DNA of 64,000 nucleotides from Isoetes taiwanensis (GCA_021234155.1 JAJEKV010000057.1:9151564-9215563), one strand, 5' to 3'; counted from the stretch's first letter, positions 32,603 through 45,841 are shown. Made by a program: numbers and translations. Notes: generated from the sequence alone by a model not told the origin.

Positions 32603-35600
32603 GAATGCCCTTTTAAGCTCAATGCTTTTGTTAAACAATGATAATTTTGAGGAGTTCAAGTCCTTCTACTTAAGTCTTCCAAGGGTTCAATCTTCAAATT
32701 CTATGAGAGATTTCTATTCCAATGTTAAAGGCTTCTAAAGCTTGGATCAAATAATGGTCAAAAATAATTGCGGTCTAAGGAAAGGAGAAAAAGAGATGCA
32801 TGATCAAGATGAAAAATATTAGCTTCAAATTGACCAGATCCTCACACTTGAGATCTACATCTGCGGGGAATCTAATCTTCGGCGGAATAATTAAAGGCCA
32901 TGAAGAATATGAGGCAAAAAGATTACTGCTATCAAATGCAAGATTAAATACCTTTCAAACATGGACAATAATAATTCTAAATTCTTCTTTGGAGAGTGTA
33001 AAATATAGAGTCCCTCAGAATCAAATTACATTTGTTAAAATGATCATGGAAGCTCTCTTGATGATGCCAAAGAAATAAGTCATTCTTGTTTATACAAATA
33101 CTTTCGAAATTTTCTCGATAAGTGGTAATACATCTTGGGAAGGGGGCCTCCGTGCTAAAGAATTCATTGATCTTTTGAATTCCGCACCTCTGCTCAATCT
33201 CGAATAATACCGACCGCCTAATGAATATGATTAAAAACCACTTTTGTGAATCTTGGGAAAGGGAAAAGCCCGGACCTCGATGGCCTTCCTCAAAGAGTTC
33301 TATATAAATTTTGGGATGAAATTAAACATGATTTTATTCAAATGATTCATGGATTTTGATTGACTAATCATTTACATCTGCCATAGCTTCTGAATTTGGT
33401 TACTTTAGTGCCAAAGGTGGATAATCAGAACTTTTAGTGATTGAGACCTATCTCCCTCACAAAATACCTCTTATAAAGTTTTTGTGCCAAAAATTATAGC
33501 AAAGCGGCATTAATGGCTATTTTGCAAACCAATATCTCCATAAACCGATCCGCCTTTTTTTTGCCAAATAGATATATCCTCGATAATTATATTCTTTTGC
33601 CATGGAGGTTGCTGCTTGGGCTAAATTTTCAAATCAAAAATTGCATCCCCGCTTCAAGTTGGATTTCTCAAAGGCCTTTGACTCTATCAGATGGGATTTT
33701 TACGGATTAAGAAAATTTGGTTTCGACAAGTTGATTGATTGATAATAGTCCTAAATTCACAAATTGCTCAATCATCTGTTTTGGTGCCAATGGTTCTCCT
33801 GTAATTTCCCTATCAAAGAAAGAAAGGAGACAAAGGTTGCCCTCTAGCACCTTATCTATTTATTGCTGCTGATCAATTAACTAGAGCTAAAAATCCCTCG
33901 CATCATCAAAATCTTGGAAATATCAAAGGTCTAATCATGCCTAAATCCCAAAATCGGTTAGCTCTTTTTAGACATGAAGGATAATACATTCTTCATTCTT
34001 ACAAAATGATGTTAAAAATATTGAGTTCTTCCCGAGAATAATTCATAATTTCGGCCGGGCTTCGTATTCATTTGAATTTCCACAAATCTATCATTATTGG
34101 TGCCTCAAATGTCGGATATTCTTGGCATAAAGTGTGATAAACCAGCAAACCACAAAAAATTGCTAGGTATGCCTTTGGGTCTAAAAGATGCAAATATCAA
34201 GACTCTTTGGAGCCCCCATTGTGGAAAAAGATGGGAAAGAAAATAATTATGGCGGTTAATGCTTTCTCTATTTGGTAGAACTATCATTGCTTCCCTCTGT
34301 CATAGCTAGCTCTCGTATATATTTTTCTTTTGCCCTTTTTATTGCTCCAAATGCATCTATCATCAATTAGAGGATCATCGGTAAAACTTCATTTGGGGGC
34401 AAGAGACATTTGTAAATTGAATTATGTAACCAAGAAAGTCATGAGGGTGGCCTAGGATGCAAAATTTACTGCACTACAAGCATATGCTTTGGGAGGAAAA
34501 ATATATCCAGAAAACTCTTTTCCAAAGACAAAAATCCTTCGCCATCAATTTTTTCAATACTGGATTTCAAGAAGTGTTATCGAGGCATTCCGCTTTTGAA
34601 CATCAGCTCCTATCATTACGCATTCTCCGATATCAAACTTCTTTGCCAATACCTCCCCTTTGATGAGAAATCTTTTTAATGGTATGGAATAATGTTTCCA
34701 ATGCTTTCTCTTATACTAAATTAAATCAGGCTCATCCATACTATGAATATCTTCTAGAATCCAAAGTTTATCTAAAGAGATAGCATTCATTTGGCCATAA
34801 TTCATTCTAAGATTTAGAAAAATGGATGCATAGTAAATATGCGAACCTAGGTGACCTCTGGTCCAATGGAAACCTGGATTTTATGGACTAAGCTTTGGCG
34901 TAAGGATTAAAGGTTCTAGCACCGATTGCTTTATAAGCATCACATCGGCCGGTGAGCCAGCCTGAGTTTGGATGCAAGTCATTCTGTGATTGTTTCAAAT
35001 GGCAAAACGAAATATTAAGGTATCTTGGATCTATGACTGTTTGAGCTACCACAATTTTGTTGTCAAGCGGCCCTGATTATTGGCAATCTCTTTTGAAATA
35101 TGCGGAACTCTCACGTGCTCCCCAAATTTCCTATTCAATTCTAATTTAGTAAGTGTCCCCAAATCTTCAAGCAATACTAAACATCCATGATCGATTGAAT
35201 ATTCTGATCCTCATAAAATAGTTTCCCTTTATGTCCCTTTCCTTTAGGATGCTTTGATAATCATGAATCACAGCCTCCTCTGGGCGTGCAGTTCTTGGTT
35301 TATGATGAGACCAGCAATGCTTCACAACGATACCCTCTTTGTGCTCACCGCCGGAACATGGAACTGTAGGAATGAATTAACGCTGGTGCAACTGGATAAG
35401 GTGGTTATGTTCGACACATGAAATAAATATGATGTTATTTCTGACCAACCTTGTTAATGCTGCTAATCACTTCTTTGCTGTTTACGCCCTTGGGGCATAT
35501 AGCCTGCCGATTTGGATTTGGATTTGGGTCTGCGGTTGGGGCATCGGGTTTTGGATTGGCGGGCCTTTGGCATGCCGGATGTAGATCCTCGACCATCTGC

Positions 35601-38600
35601 TCCAGATTTTGGATGTTGTCGGTTTGCATATGTTTATTTTTCTTGGTTATCGATATCTTCACTTTTGGAGGCGGTTTTATTCCTATCGGCTCGAGTCGGT
35701 CATGTTTTTGCAGTATAACCGGGATCAATCATTGCTAGTATGTTTCAACCACGGCGATGATCTTATTTGGATTCGGTAGGATGCGGTCGGTGGCCAAGGG
35801 TTTGCTGCCCATGTTTTGCCACGAAGCGGGCCCGTGACTCCGCGCCCTTCGACTGACCTCTGCGTTTGGTGCTTAGGGTAAGGGGATCTTGGGATTCGTT
35901 GCTTCCCACCATTCGTTATTCCGGATTTCTTGGTTTTGAGTTAACATGGTTCGTTTTTGCATATGCCCACATGTTGTTCCCTTAGTAACGATTTTTTGGT
36001 TTTGATTTAACATGGGTCGTTTTTTGTATATACCATGTTGTTTCCATAGTTCTGTCTAGTCTTGTTTTGGCATGATAATTCGGGGTCTTCTACTCTCGCT
36101 GCTTATCATTTACTGACCTTAGTTCATTCCTTGCGATGTGACATTTATTTTTCAACATAGGTGTCTTGCAGGAGTGCATGTGCTTTGCAAGTTGATATAG
36201 TTCCATTCCATGGTGAATTTGATTAGAATAGCACTTTTTTTTTTTTAAACTCCCTATTGTATACTTGAATCGGCTTTGGTGATTTGTGAGCTAGACAGAG
36301 ATGCCATGGGGCAAGCTTTATGGTTTGTCCTAGGATTGGTGGCATATCATCCAAATTTTTTGACCAGGTTATCACCATTCTCATGCTTTCCTAGAGATCA
36401 CTTACCGAGGGTTGTATGAGATGTTTTGCCTTAAAGCACTTTCATCAAATTCGTGGACGATAAAATCATATTCTATTCTATTCTATTCTAATACTTGTGG
36501 CCCTAGTTTGTATGTTTGTATTATTTTGGTGTGATCTTTGCCCCTAGCCTTTAAGTCTTCAACGAGGTTTTCCTTAGGATATCCATAGCTTCGCTTGCTC
36601 TGGGTTGCATAGTGGCTTAAATTTTGGTAGTCATCATGCTTCGATATCAGTTTCTTCTGGGCATTGCATATCTCTTTTTTCAAATTTTGGTAGTCATCAT
36701 GCTTCGATATCAGTTTCTTCTGAGCATTGCATATCTCGATGTGGTATTTAGTAAAACTTGTATAGTTTTTGACATGATCTTGTGCTAAATTTGACATGGG
36801 ACCTTTCTTGTATCCTTATTTTTGAGCATTACTAGTCATATGGTTAATGCATTTTTCTTATGATGGTCACAAGAGTTCGTAGTTGTTTTTCTCTGGTTCT
36901 TTGCTTTCATGCAGCGTTTATCACGGTTTCCTTTTATAAGTTCATTGCTCTAGATATGGGTTTATAACCTTCATATGCACATGCTTCTTTAATGCAGTCA
37001 TGCCATCTCCTCATTTTTGCTTGATAGTGCAATTGTCTCCATGGTTTTATTGTGCATATTGACCAAAGCGTTATTGTATGGAGGGAGAAAATTTTCTTTT
37101 TAGGTTGGGACGCATATTTTTTGGTACTTGAGACATTTGAACCTTTTCAGCGCAGGTTTACATGGGTTGGTGGTGCTTATTCCTAGACATGTAGGTTGAT
37201 GCTCGTGTCATTGATATGCATGTTTTTTCTTATTGCTATAGTCTACATATAATTTCTTAGTCCCTATGTTTTTACTAATATTTCTAGTTATATGGTTTAC
37301 ACATTTTTTCCCAGCCACTCATTTGGTCATCTTACTCCTTTAATCCTGTTTGCTCCTTTGCTCTGTGATTGGGTTTCTTTCTCGTTGTATCTTTTTGTCC
37401 CATGTTTCTATTTGGATGTTTTGCAATTTTTATCCTTTCAACCTCTTTTCGTGATCCCAAAATTATGTCGTCCAACACATTACATTTTCTTTCTTGATCG
37501 TCTTTTTCGTCTCGCATTTTTCCTTACCTTCTTTTGTCTCATTCATCTTAGTTTTTCTAATTGTTCTGTCTCCTTCATTTGTTCATCTCATCTTTCGCCT
37601 TGTCGTTGTTCTTTCTGCCCTGTTAGGGTCCAGTTGCTTGGCCATTTTGTTTTTGTTTGTCCTAGTTGCGGGGTTTCCCGCAGATTTTCTTATTTTAGGT
37701 GTTTACATATAGATTTCCTAGCCCGTATGGTTGTCTCATATTCCTATTTATCTGGGTTACACATATTTTTTCTAGCCACTTCTATGGTCATCTTACTCTC
37801 TTCACCCTGTTTGCTCCTGTGATCGGGTTCCTTTCTTGGGTTACATTTCCTTCCATGTATCTCAGTACGTCCCCTTTGCTTGGTTTCATTTGGATGTCTT
37901 CCGTTTTTTATGCTTTCAAGTTTATCTTCCACATTTGTTTCTAGGCATCACGTGCTCCTTTCGTTCGAGTCGTCGTCTGCATCTTGTCTACCTTATGAAT
38001 ATGCTATCTTGGTTCTCTTGATTTAGGGTTGTCTTGTTCCTTGTGAATACTTTATCTAGTATTATGGCTATTGTTTCCAACATTATGTAGATAGGTTACA
38101 TGCTCTTTTTCCTTGTGTGTTCTAGTTTACGACTGCGCAATTGTTTTTCTATTTATGGTGTTGGTCGTGTGTATTCGCGAGATCAGTGCAGGCTCCTTTC
38201 TATAACTTCTCGCTTCTTGCTGATGGAGGTCTTTGAGGGCCTGCTCTTGCTCTTTCTCATAGTTACCTTTGTGTGCTTGTTTGTCATTGCATTTTTCGAC
38301 CTTACGTTATGCGACCTTAACTATGTTTGTCTCTATGTCCTTTGTTCCTCTGTTCACGAGCCCTTTATTTTTCCTGTTTTTTCACCATTATATCTTGTTT
38401 GTCTCTTTGTCCTCCATGTTGATCCTTACCTCTTGATCCACACTCCTTCTTCCTCCTCTATTTCTTTCACTTACCCTTTTGAAGCATCTTTTCTTTGGTT
38501 TCTCATACTAACCATCTAGGAGCATTGTTGTGCTTATACAAAGGATTTATTTTTCAGGTTTGTGGCATCTTTAGTCAGGTTTGTTTGCAAGCATGCTTTC

Positions 38601-41349
38601 TTTGATCTCATATCCACATCTCGCATGTAGGTTTACAACATGTTTTTTAGATAATATTTTTTATTTTTGCAAGCATATTCTCTTGGATTTCATAGTCGAC
38701 TCTTGCAAGCATACTAGAATAACTTGTCATTTATATAGTTCAGCATCTAGTTTACTTGTGTATGTATTGGCACAATTATCTTTCTTTAAGTATCTTATGT
38801 GTTTTGGTTCATATTTTGATTTGTTTCTTGTGTTTCTTTCATTCCATTTTCCTCGTTACATCATGATTTTACGATCATTGCTCGATTGTTTCTGGCTTTT
38901 CATGTTTGGGATGTCTGGCATGGTATGAGGCATGCTTAGTTCCATTATCTCTTGTCTCCCTTTATTTCATATTTTTTCGTTTGATTTCGTAACTTCTGTT
39001 TTATTGCTCCATGGTGATGATGCCCCTTTTTTGTCACCTTAGATAATATTACTCTTCTTACTCCGCCGACCCGCTTTTGGGCTCTTCAATCCTGTTAGTT
39101 TGTGCCCTATTGCCTTGCTTACCCCTTCTTGCCACTGTCGCAGTTCTCTTATTTCTCCTTTGGTCCTTTGGTTTTCGGGTTTATCTCGTTCATGGATTGC
39201 CATTATAGGCTCCCACATTTGTCTTTAGGCGTCTTGTGCTCCTTTTGTTCTAGTCGTCTTCTGCATCTTGTCTTTCTTGTGAATGTGGCCATCTTGGTTT
39301 CTCACTCCTGTCTTGAATTATTGTGCTCTTTTCGAGGGCTATTCTTGCTAGTTCCAAGAGTTAACAAATTTCTATGGTTTTACTGGTATTTTCTTTTTAG
39401 TTATGAAATGTTATCTCCTCAGATTTCTTTGATTTGTTGCAGTTTACAATTGTCACTATGGTTCTACTGGTGCATGTTGATCTTTTGTTATGATATATCT
39501 CTTTTTATAGGGGCCGATTGGACATGGATGTTCTTTCTTTGAGTTCTTATCATTTTGAGTTTTTCCTTTCCTTTGGAAGTGTTACCCTCTAGTATTCCGT
39601 GGTTGCATGTTCTAGTTCTGCGTTAGGTTTTTCTTATGTTTCGAGATTACTTCACTGGTATTTCATATTCTAGGGCCCTTGTTTCTCGGTAGGTTAGATG
39701 CTCCTTTTGTTCGTATGTTCTAGTGTTACGATTGTGCGAATCATGTTTTTGGTTATGGTGTTAGTATATGTGTTTGCTAGGTCTTTGCATACTTCTCCCT
39801 AGAATTTTTTCAGTTCTTTCTCATAGAGGTCTTTGAGGGTCTATTCTCGCTTTTTCCTCAGTGTTTCTCATGGTTGCCCCTATGGGCATGTTAGACATTT
39901 GTATTATGCAGCCTTGCATCATGCGACATTAAGTATGTTGTCCTTATGTACTCTATTCCTTTTGTTCACGATCCCTTTATCTTCCCATTTCTTCATCATT
40001 ATGTTTGGTTCGTCTCTTTTGTCCTTGACTCGTCATTCCCCCTTATCTCTTTCACTTACCCTCTTGAAACGTCTTGGTCCTTCTTGAAACGTCTTGATGT
40101 TTGCTCTCCTTCGTTTGTTCGTCGTCTCGCCATAGTTCTTTGCCTTCTTAGTGCCACTTTTATCATATTCTTTGTTCTGATTCGCTTTGCCTAGCCTTTT
40201 GTTGTTGTCCCAGTTGCCTATTCTATTCCGGTCATCCTTCTTTGCGTTTTCCTCACTTTGGTTGCTCTGCCCTTTCCTCTCGTTATCTTCCTTTGTCCAG
40301 TCCTTTTGAGATAGATTCCTCTTCTATCGGCCAACTTGTTTGTCTCATAGGACCCATCCTAGGAATGCCACGGTTCTATTGCGACAACAATAGAACCGAC
40401 ATTCCTTGGATGGGGATGCCTTTCTTCACATCTAGTTCCACTCATCGGCGTTCTCTTGAGCTCCCCTTTTCTGTTTTCTCTTCTTTGGCTCCTCAAGTTT
40501 CCCTTCCGCTCCTCCCTCTTGTGTCTTTTATGTTGTGGCTCTGTAGCCTTCAGTTTTCCTCCATAGTTTCTTTTTCTCGGCGTGGTGTGTCGTGGCCTGC
40601 GAGACAATTTTGTTATTCATTTTTCTCTCGGCGTAACCTGTAGCCTCAGAGGTAACACTAATCGGATGGTTTTTCGCGATGGTTTTTCAGCGGGACGGTT
40701 CCCGTTGGTTGGCTATTGTTTCTTCCTCGGCGTGGCCTTGGAGCCTCCGAGAGTGCTATTATATTTTGATATACGCACTTTGGCACTAGGATCCATCCTA
40801 GGAATGTTATTTCTCGGCGTGGTATTTGTAGCCTCGAGGCAGCACTAATCGGTTGTTTTTTCCGCGATGGTCATTCAGCGGGACGGTTCCCGATTGGTAA
40901 ATTTGTTATTTGTTTCTTTCGGCGTGGCGTGGAGCCTCTGAGTCTTCGGCCTATGGCTTCTAACTCATTGACGGGTTATTTTTTTTTTCAGCCTTGATTC
41001 TGCAGGATTGTTTAAGGTCTTGTGGTTGCCATAGTGCGTGGGGTCGTGCTTCAACTATTTGCTTGGGTTTCCTCGAAAACCTAGGAAGGCATGGTTCTTC
41101 GTCCCGATGAGGAGCAGTCACCAAGTCTTCTCACCTTTGCATCGACTAAGTGGCGGATAAAACCATCTTTTATGTAGTATTCTTCAGTTTCATCATGCTC
41201 TCGATGATTGTCTAGTTTCAGAGCATTTTAAAGTTCATATTTTTCAAATCCCTAGTGAGGGATCCATTTTTTACTCAATATTTTTACAAAGCTCAATGAG
41301 AACACCACTTCACTTCGGCCAACTTGTTTGTCTCATAGGACCCATCCTA

Positions 41350-41461
41350 GGTAACGATGCTTAGCTGATCTTTTCGGATGATCAACCACTTGGGACTGAG
41401 ACACGGCCTAGACTCCAGAGGAGGGAGCAGTGGGGAATCTTGGACAATGGGCGGGCGCCTG
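41350..41461 (+). rRNA. Mitochondrial 18S rRNA fragment (NUMT), copy B
   Basis: Same fragment as at 28,125-28,236, with one substitution seen by eye (CTCCAGAGG for CTCCGGAGG). It was inserted before the 13-kb duplication. Confidence 0.8.
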
Positions 41462-41799
41462 AATCTCAAGACGCTCCTCAAACCAATCATATACTTTATT
41501 GAGATGGGTGAACTTTTCATAAATTCCAATTATAAGAAATAGAAGTTTTTTTATTAAATTCAAATGGAGTGATTTCGGTTCTGAAAGGTAGAATCATCAA
41601 TATAAATAACCTTTTCTCGCGTCTACAAAGAATATATAACACGGAGTGTCTCGTACGTGACATAACCCCTATGCCCCATAATGGATGTAGACCTCCTAAA
41701 AAGAGATGTATATAATATGGAAGATAGGTATTATCTCAAAACCGTTGTTAGCAATTCATAGTTTATTTGAATAAAATTGTTCTATGTTTGTGTAATTTG

Positions 41800-42533
41800 C
41801 AGATATTTCTGGAAAATTGGAATTGATGAAGTTGACAGGAGTGAGAGGTATGATTGTGCAACTCTAATTGAATTAAATCATTTCCATGCCATTAGGCCTA
41901 TGTAAAGGACAGACCCTACTCAAGTAGCACACATGAATTATTTTTGTTTCTGCCACAATTGTTGGCTTGGTAAGTATGGCAAGTGTCCAAACAAGGAGAG
42001 AATAGGCACATGGATTTTTTTTGAATTAAAACCAGGTACTGAATATAAATATGAAGCTGTTGATGGTCCTATATATGACGGAGATCTGGAAATGGAAGTC
42101 AGATATTATTGCAGGGGATAACTTTGCAGTCAATGTTGAGCCTAACAATAAAGAAATGGTAGATTCTTATAATGTGAAATGCACGCAGGTGAAACATGTT
42201 CAAAAAGCATATAAGGATCCTTGGAGGCAGAAGTTTGGTCGGAATGAAGTTTGGTCGGAATGAAGTTTGGTAACAGGAAAGTACTATAAGTTCATTTGAG
42301 GCTGCAGATATGAGTTGCTAGAACATGATCCTGAATGTAGTGTTTACAGTCATTTACTTACTTCAATGAATTTTGTTATGCATCAAGTGGGGAACAATCA
42401 ATATGAGCTTGATGAAGATGTGCATGATCATAAAACACTGCAATTTTTGCACAAAATGCAGTTGATTGAAATCACAAACAAGAAAAAGTGCAAAGGTTGC
42501 AAAGAAACGAAGAAGAAAGAATGGAGACAGTAA
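41800..42533 (+). pseudogene. C-terminal part of a transposon protein, copy B
   Basis: The better-preserved copy. An exon after a TTTGCAG acceptor at about 41,803 reads IGIDEVDRSERYDCATLIEL, then HMNYFCFCHNCWLGKYGKCP and GTWIFFELKPGTEYKYEAVD in one frame to 42,121. It shifts by one base to DNFAVNVEPNNKEMVDSYNV, and again before LLEHDPECSVYSHLLTSMNF and the basic C-terminus at 42,533. The FCxxC-x6-C cluster with G-x-W downstream is the notable feature. Function unknown; a relation to the DUF7869 gene at 18.6 kb is possible but the sequences are not alike enough for me to assert it. Confidence 0.5.
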
Positions 42534-42599
42534 ACATAAACTAACAATTCATTCCATACAAACTTGTGGAATTTTAACCATTACCATTGTAAAAATACA

Positions 42600-42790
42600 A
42601 TCAATTCAATGCAATTCATTTGTAAACATCCTTATGTGCAATTCAATGCAATTCTTCTGTAAATTCATTCAATGCAATTCATTTGTAAACATCCTCTTTT
42701 GCAAAAATACAATCAATTCAATATAGTTCATTTGTAAACATCCTTATATTGCAATTCAATGCAATTCATTTGTAAACATCCTTGTGTGCA
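42600..42790. repeat. Minisatellite of about 37 bp, copy B
   Basis: Same array as at 29,379-29,571 and essentially identical to it. Related sequence resumes after the LINE poly(A) tail at 49,755, supporting insertion of the LINE into this array or its edge. Confidence 0.8.
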
Positions 42791-43792
42791 CAGTCTTATT
42801 TACATCCGAATTGTATCCTAAAACACAATCTTATTTGCCATCCCAATTGCATTTTAAAACACAGACTGCACTTGATGAAGGGCATTTCAATTCTACAACT
42901 CAATTCCACAATAAAACAGACTCAAGCTATGACAAAAGTTTTACATGGAAAAGAGTCAATGGCGTGGGGAAAAGGATTCAAAAAAAAGAGGCCAAGCAAG
43001 CTCGGATAGATTCGGTAACACGGGACCACGGATGACTCAAGATTTACAAATTCTACTCTGACTATCCAAGAAAACACAGTTAAGATAATAAATAAAAAGG
43101 GTTGGAATCACGGGGAATAATAAATGCAATCCACCTTTGTATCTTTGAATCAATCAGCATTTGCTTGGTCGGGATAACGACACAATCTTGGTGACAACAT
43201 CATCAACAACAAAAAGAAATTTGAAAGGAAAAGGGCCTATGCGAGGAAATTCAAATTGATCAAGCTAAAGATCAAATCAATCTTGCCCGGCCTCTACAAG
43301 ATATAATGATTGATTCTAAAAATTTTGCAACTCTTAGATCGATTCTTTGCAATCAGTTGAAAAAAATAATATTAATACTCGGTGGCAATTTTGAAAAATA
43401 AGAGGGGCGAGCTCTTTGAAAATATTCTCTCTGAGACAAAAATTCAGGCTATATCAAGCTGCTATAAAGCAGGGGATAACTTTCGGATAGCAAGATCAAT
43501 GTAGCTGATAACGAAGAAAGAAGAATTATTAATTATGGAGAATAAGAAAGTTGGTGGCCGAACTTTGCTCCAGGCAGAAAAATTGAGCAAGTTCCTTTGC
43601 AACATTCCACGGTTTCTTAGCAACAACACCAAACTTATAAGGGAGAACATTCTCAGCATGTTGACAAGCAAATGCTTTCGGATAACAATCAACATTTATG
43701 TATCAGAGATGGTGACACAACAATCGATTTCATTTGCTACAAATCTTTGAAATAATATGTCACAATAGTTTAAAATTCTTGCGATATTCGAT

Positions 43793-44768
43793 GACTTTTT
43801 GTGCAGATTCCATTGAGCCAATAATTATCCCAGATTCCTTGCCTTCACAGCCATATCAAGATTGCAACTTTGTTACCTCCACACCCTGCCTGATATCTGA
43901 GAACTTTGATAATATATCCCAAAACTCTGAACTCATTACTATGAAACATGATTCATTTATTGGTCATGGGGATCTGATTAACTTATCAGATCCGAAAGAT
44001 CCTATACATATTTCTACATCCCAGTATCAAAATCGTAATAACAATGTTGAACAGTCTATTGCTGAGCAATTAGCAGAGTTACATGTGGAATATATAGGGG
44101 TTCAGAATCACGGTCACGGGGAATATACAAGATAATGTAGTGCATCGGGAAGGATCGGCGACATAGCACAACAAGAGGCAGAATTAAATATAGTTGCAGA
44201 AGCAGATACTACAGTACAAAAATCTTATTCTGAGAAAATGAATATGGCAAATATGGTGGTTTCTAAAGATGGAAATGGAATAGATAGGCCAGAAGAAAAC
44301 AATCACACAGAAACTTTGGGATCTGCTTCTACCAGGCAAGTACTTTCTATTATTAATGCTATGGATGTAAATTTACATAATTCAGATTCTATTCCTTTTT
44401 CTAGTAGTTCTATGAATATTGATAAAATGATTGAGTCAAGCAACCCTTGCTGTCATTCTAAATTCTGGGCCTGCTCTCATGAATCTGACTCTGACCCTAA
44501 TTTTCCTGATAAAGAAAATGATCTATCAGCTCAATTATGGGAGGATGATAAATTCTTATCCAATTCTAATGCTGTCCTTAGTAAAAAAAGAAATACTGCT
44601 ACCATAGCTAAAACCAACAAGAATTACTCTAGTAAATTTGAGTCTCCTGCCTTGAATCCAGACTTCAATCTAAGAAAAATACCAGGAGTCAAAAAAGAAA
44701 TCCTATTAAACCTTTCTCTTCTCAATCCTTTTCTATTTCCTCATGAAGATCCTTTCATGGAATCTTAG
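43793..44768 (+). pseudogene. LINE ORF1, C-terminal part, copy B
   Basis: Two frames, 43,734-44,135 and 44,238-44,768, give an acidic Asn/Ser-rich protein (DPIHISTSQYQNRNNNVEQS; later DKENDLSAQLWEDDKFL) ending ...HEDPFMES. The break around 44,120-44,200 is a frameshift. No known domain is visible. The last 26 nt overlap the start of ORF2, which lies in the +1 frame, an arrangement that suggests coupled reinitiation or frameshifting. Confidence 0.55.
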
Positions 44769-45471
44769 AGGGATAAAAGGCCCTTTAAAAAGGAGGAGTA
44801 ATTGCTCAAATCAGAGATTATAATGTTGACATAATTTTGCTTCAAGAGTTAAGGCTTCCAAACTTTGAATGCTCAAATTTGGCTAATTGGATTGCTCCTG
44901 GGTACTCCTCTTCCTGGATTGAAGCCACTGGCACTAAAGGAGGTATCTGCGTTATTTGAAAAAACATTTCTCATTGTCTTATTCATAACGTCCCGATAGA
45001 AATTGGCAGGCTGTGGTTTTTAAAAATAAAGACCTTACCTTTGGAGTGATTAATATTTATGCCTCTACTTGTTCAAAAGAGAGAGAAGCCCAAAATTGGC
45101 AACTGGATAGAAAATCAAAACTCCATATCCTGGATTATTGGGGGAGATTTTAATAACACTTCTACTAGAGATCTCAAACTTGGCAATGATATCAATATGA
45201 CTAGAACTGAGAAGATAAATTGGGATTATCTTATGGATAATTATCTTTTCACTCATATCCCCTCTGCTACAGTCAAATACACTTGGTCAAACAAGCAAGA
45301 AGGTGACAAACGTTACTGTGCCCTTGACAGATTCTACATCAACAACTCTGATAATCCCTTCTGGGATAATTGTGTGGTATATAGTGACAAGGCCACTTCC
45401 ATATCCGACCACCAGCCTCAATTTCTTGAGACCAAGCATTTGCTAAGCATAAAAAAGGGACCAAATTGCCC

Positions 45472-45841
45472 CAGTGTTGTCCCGTACGCGTACCGTACCG
45501 TACGTACTGTACGTATTTTTAAAAAAATACGTTTTTTTCAGCCATACATACCCTACGTACGTTTGGAGTTTTTTTTAAAAATCAAAAAACAGTGTTTAAA
45601 TAGAATAAAACAATGAAATACAACATAAAACTGATGTGGGGGAAGTTGGTTAGAATGTTAGTTTGCTATCTAGGAGGCCCAGGTTCAATTCTTGGTAAGT
45701 GCAAGTTTACTATTTTGTGAAAAACAGATAGTATTTAAAAAAAAAATGTCAGGAGTATTTTTTAAAAATACGTACGTATGTACGTATAGTATGGTACGAA
45801 ATGGATCCTTTTCAAAAAATACGCATATTTTTGCAACACTG
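45472..45841. mobile_element. 370-bp hAT-type MITE within LINE ORF2
   Basis: Termini CAGTGTTG (45,472-45,479) and CAACACTG (45,834-45,841) are perfect inverted repeats, flanked by a perfect 8-bp duplication AATTGCCC (45,464-45,471 and 45,842-45,849). Eight bases and CAGTG ends are hAT hallmarks. Inside, GTACGTAC-type arrays near both ends are mutually complementary, and an AAAAATACG motif faces its inverse. The centre contains a tRNA-like stretch. Removing the element restores the ORF2 frame context around the insertion. Confidence 0.9.
45640..45705 (+). other. tRNA-like segment with B-box inside the MITE
   Basis: TGGTTAGAATGTTAG resembles a D-arm/A-box. CCAGG-TTCAATT-CTTGG, 34 nt later, forms a T-arm-like stem with a TTCAA loop (B-box). 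No sound anticodon stem is seen, so it is not a working tRNA; it may be a captured tRNA or SINE head. Confidence 0.35.

Larger units (their letters stand above)
22243..35440 (+). repeat. 13.2-kb tandem duplication, copy A
   Basis: This block aligns from end to end with 35,462-48,785 at an offset of about 13,220. Order and orientation are the same, so it is head to tail. Long stretches are almost identical (for example 24,880-26,000 against 38,098-39,100). Copy A stops inside the LINE at about 35,440, directly abutting the start of copy B. From about 30,560 to the end, copy A is full of small differences centred on CAG/CTG sites. Confidence 0.93.
29640..35440 (+). mobile_element. LINE, copy A, truncated by duplication breakpoint
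   Basis: This is the same LINE as in copy B. ORF1 is well preserved from 29,708 to 30,250 (KGPMQEIQIDQAKDQINLAS within it). After about 30,560 the consensus degrades at CAG/CTG and in homopolymers, and the endonuclease and reverse transcriptase frames are shattered. Recognisable pieces remain, such as LIDLLN-like and SKAFDSIRWDF near 33,660-33,705. It breaks off at 35,440, corresponding to about 48,785 in copy B, before the 3' end. Confidence 0.85.
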
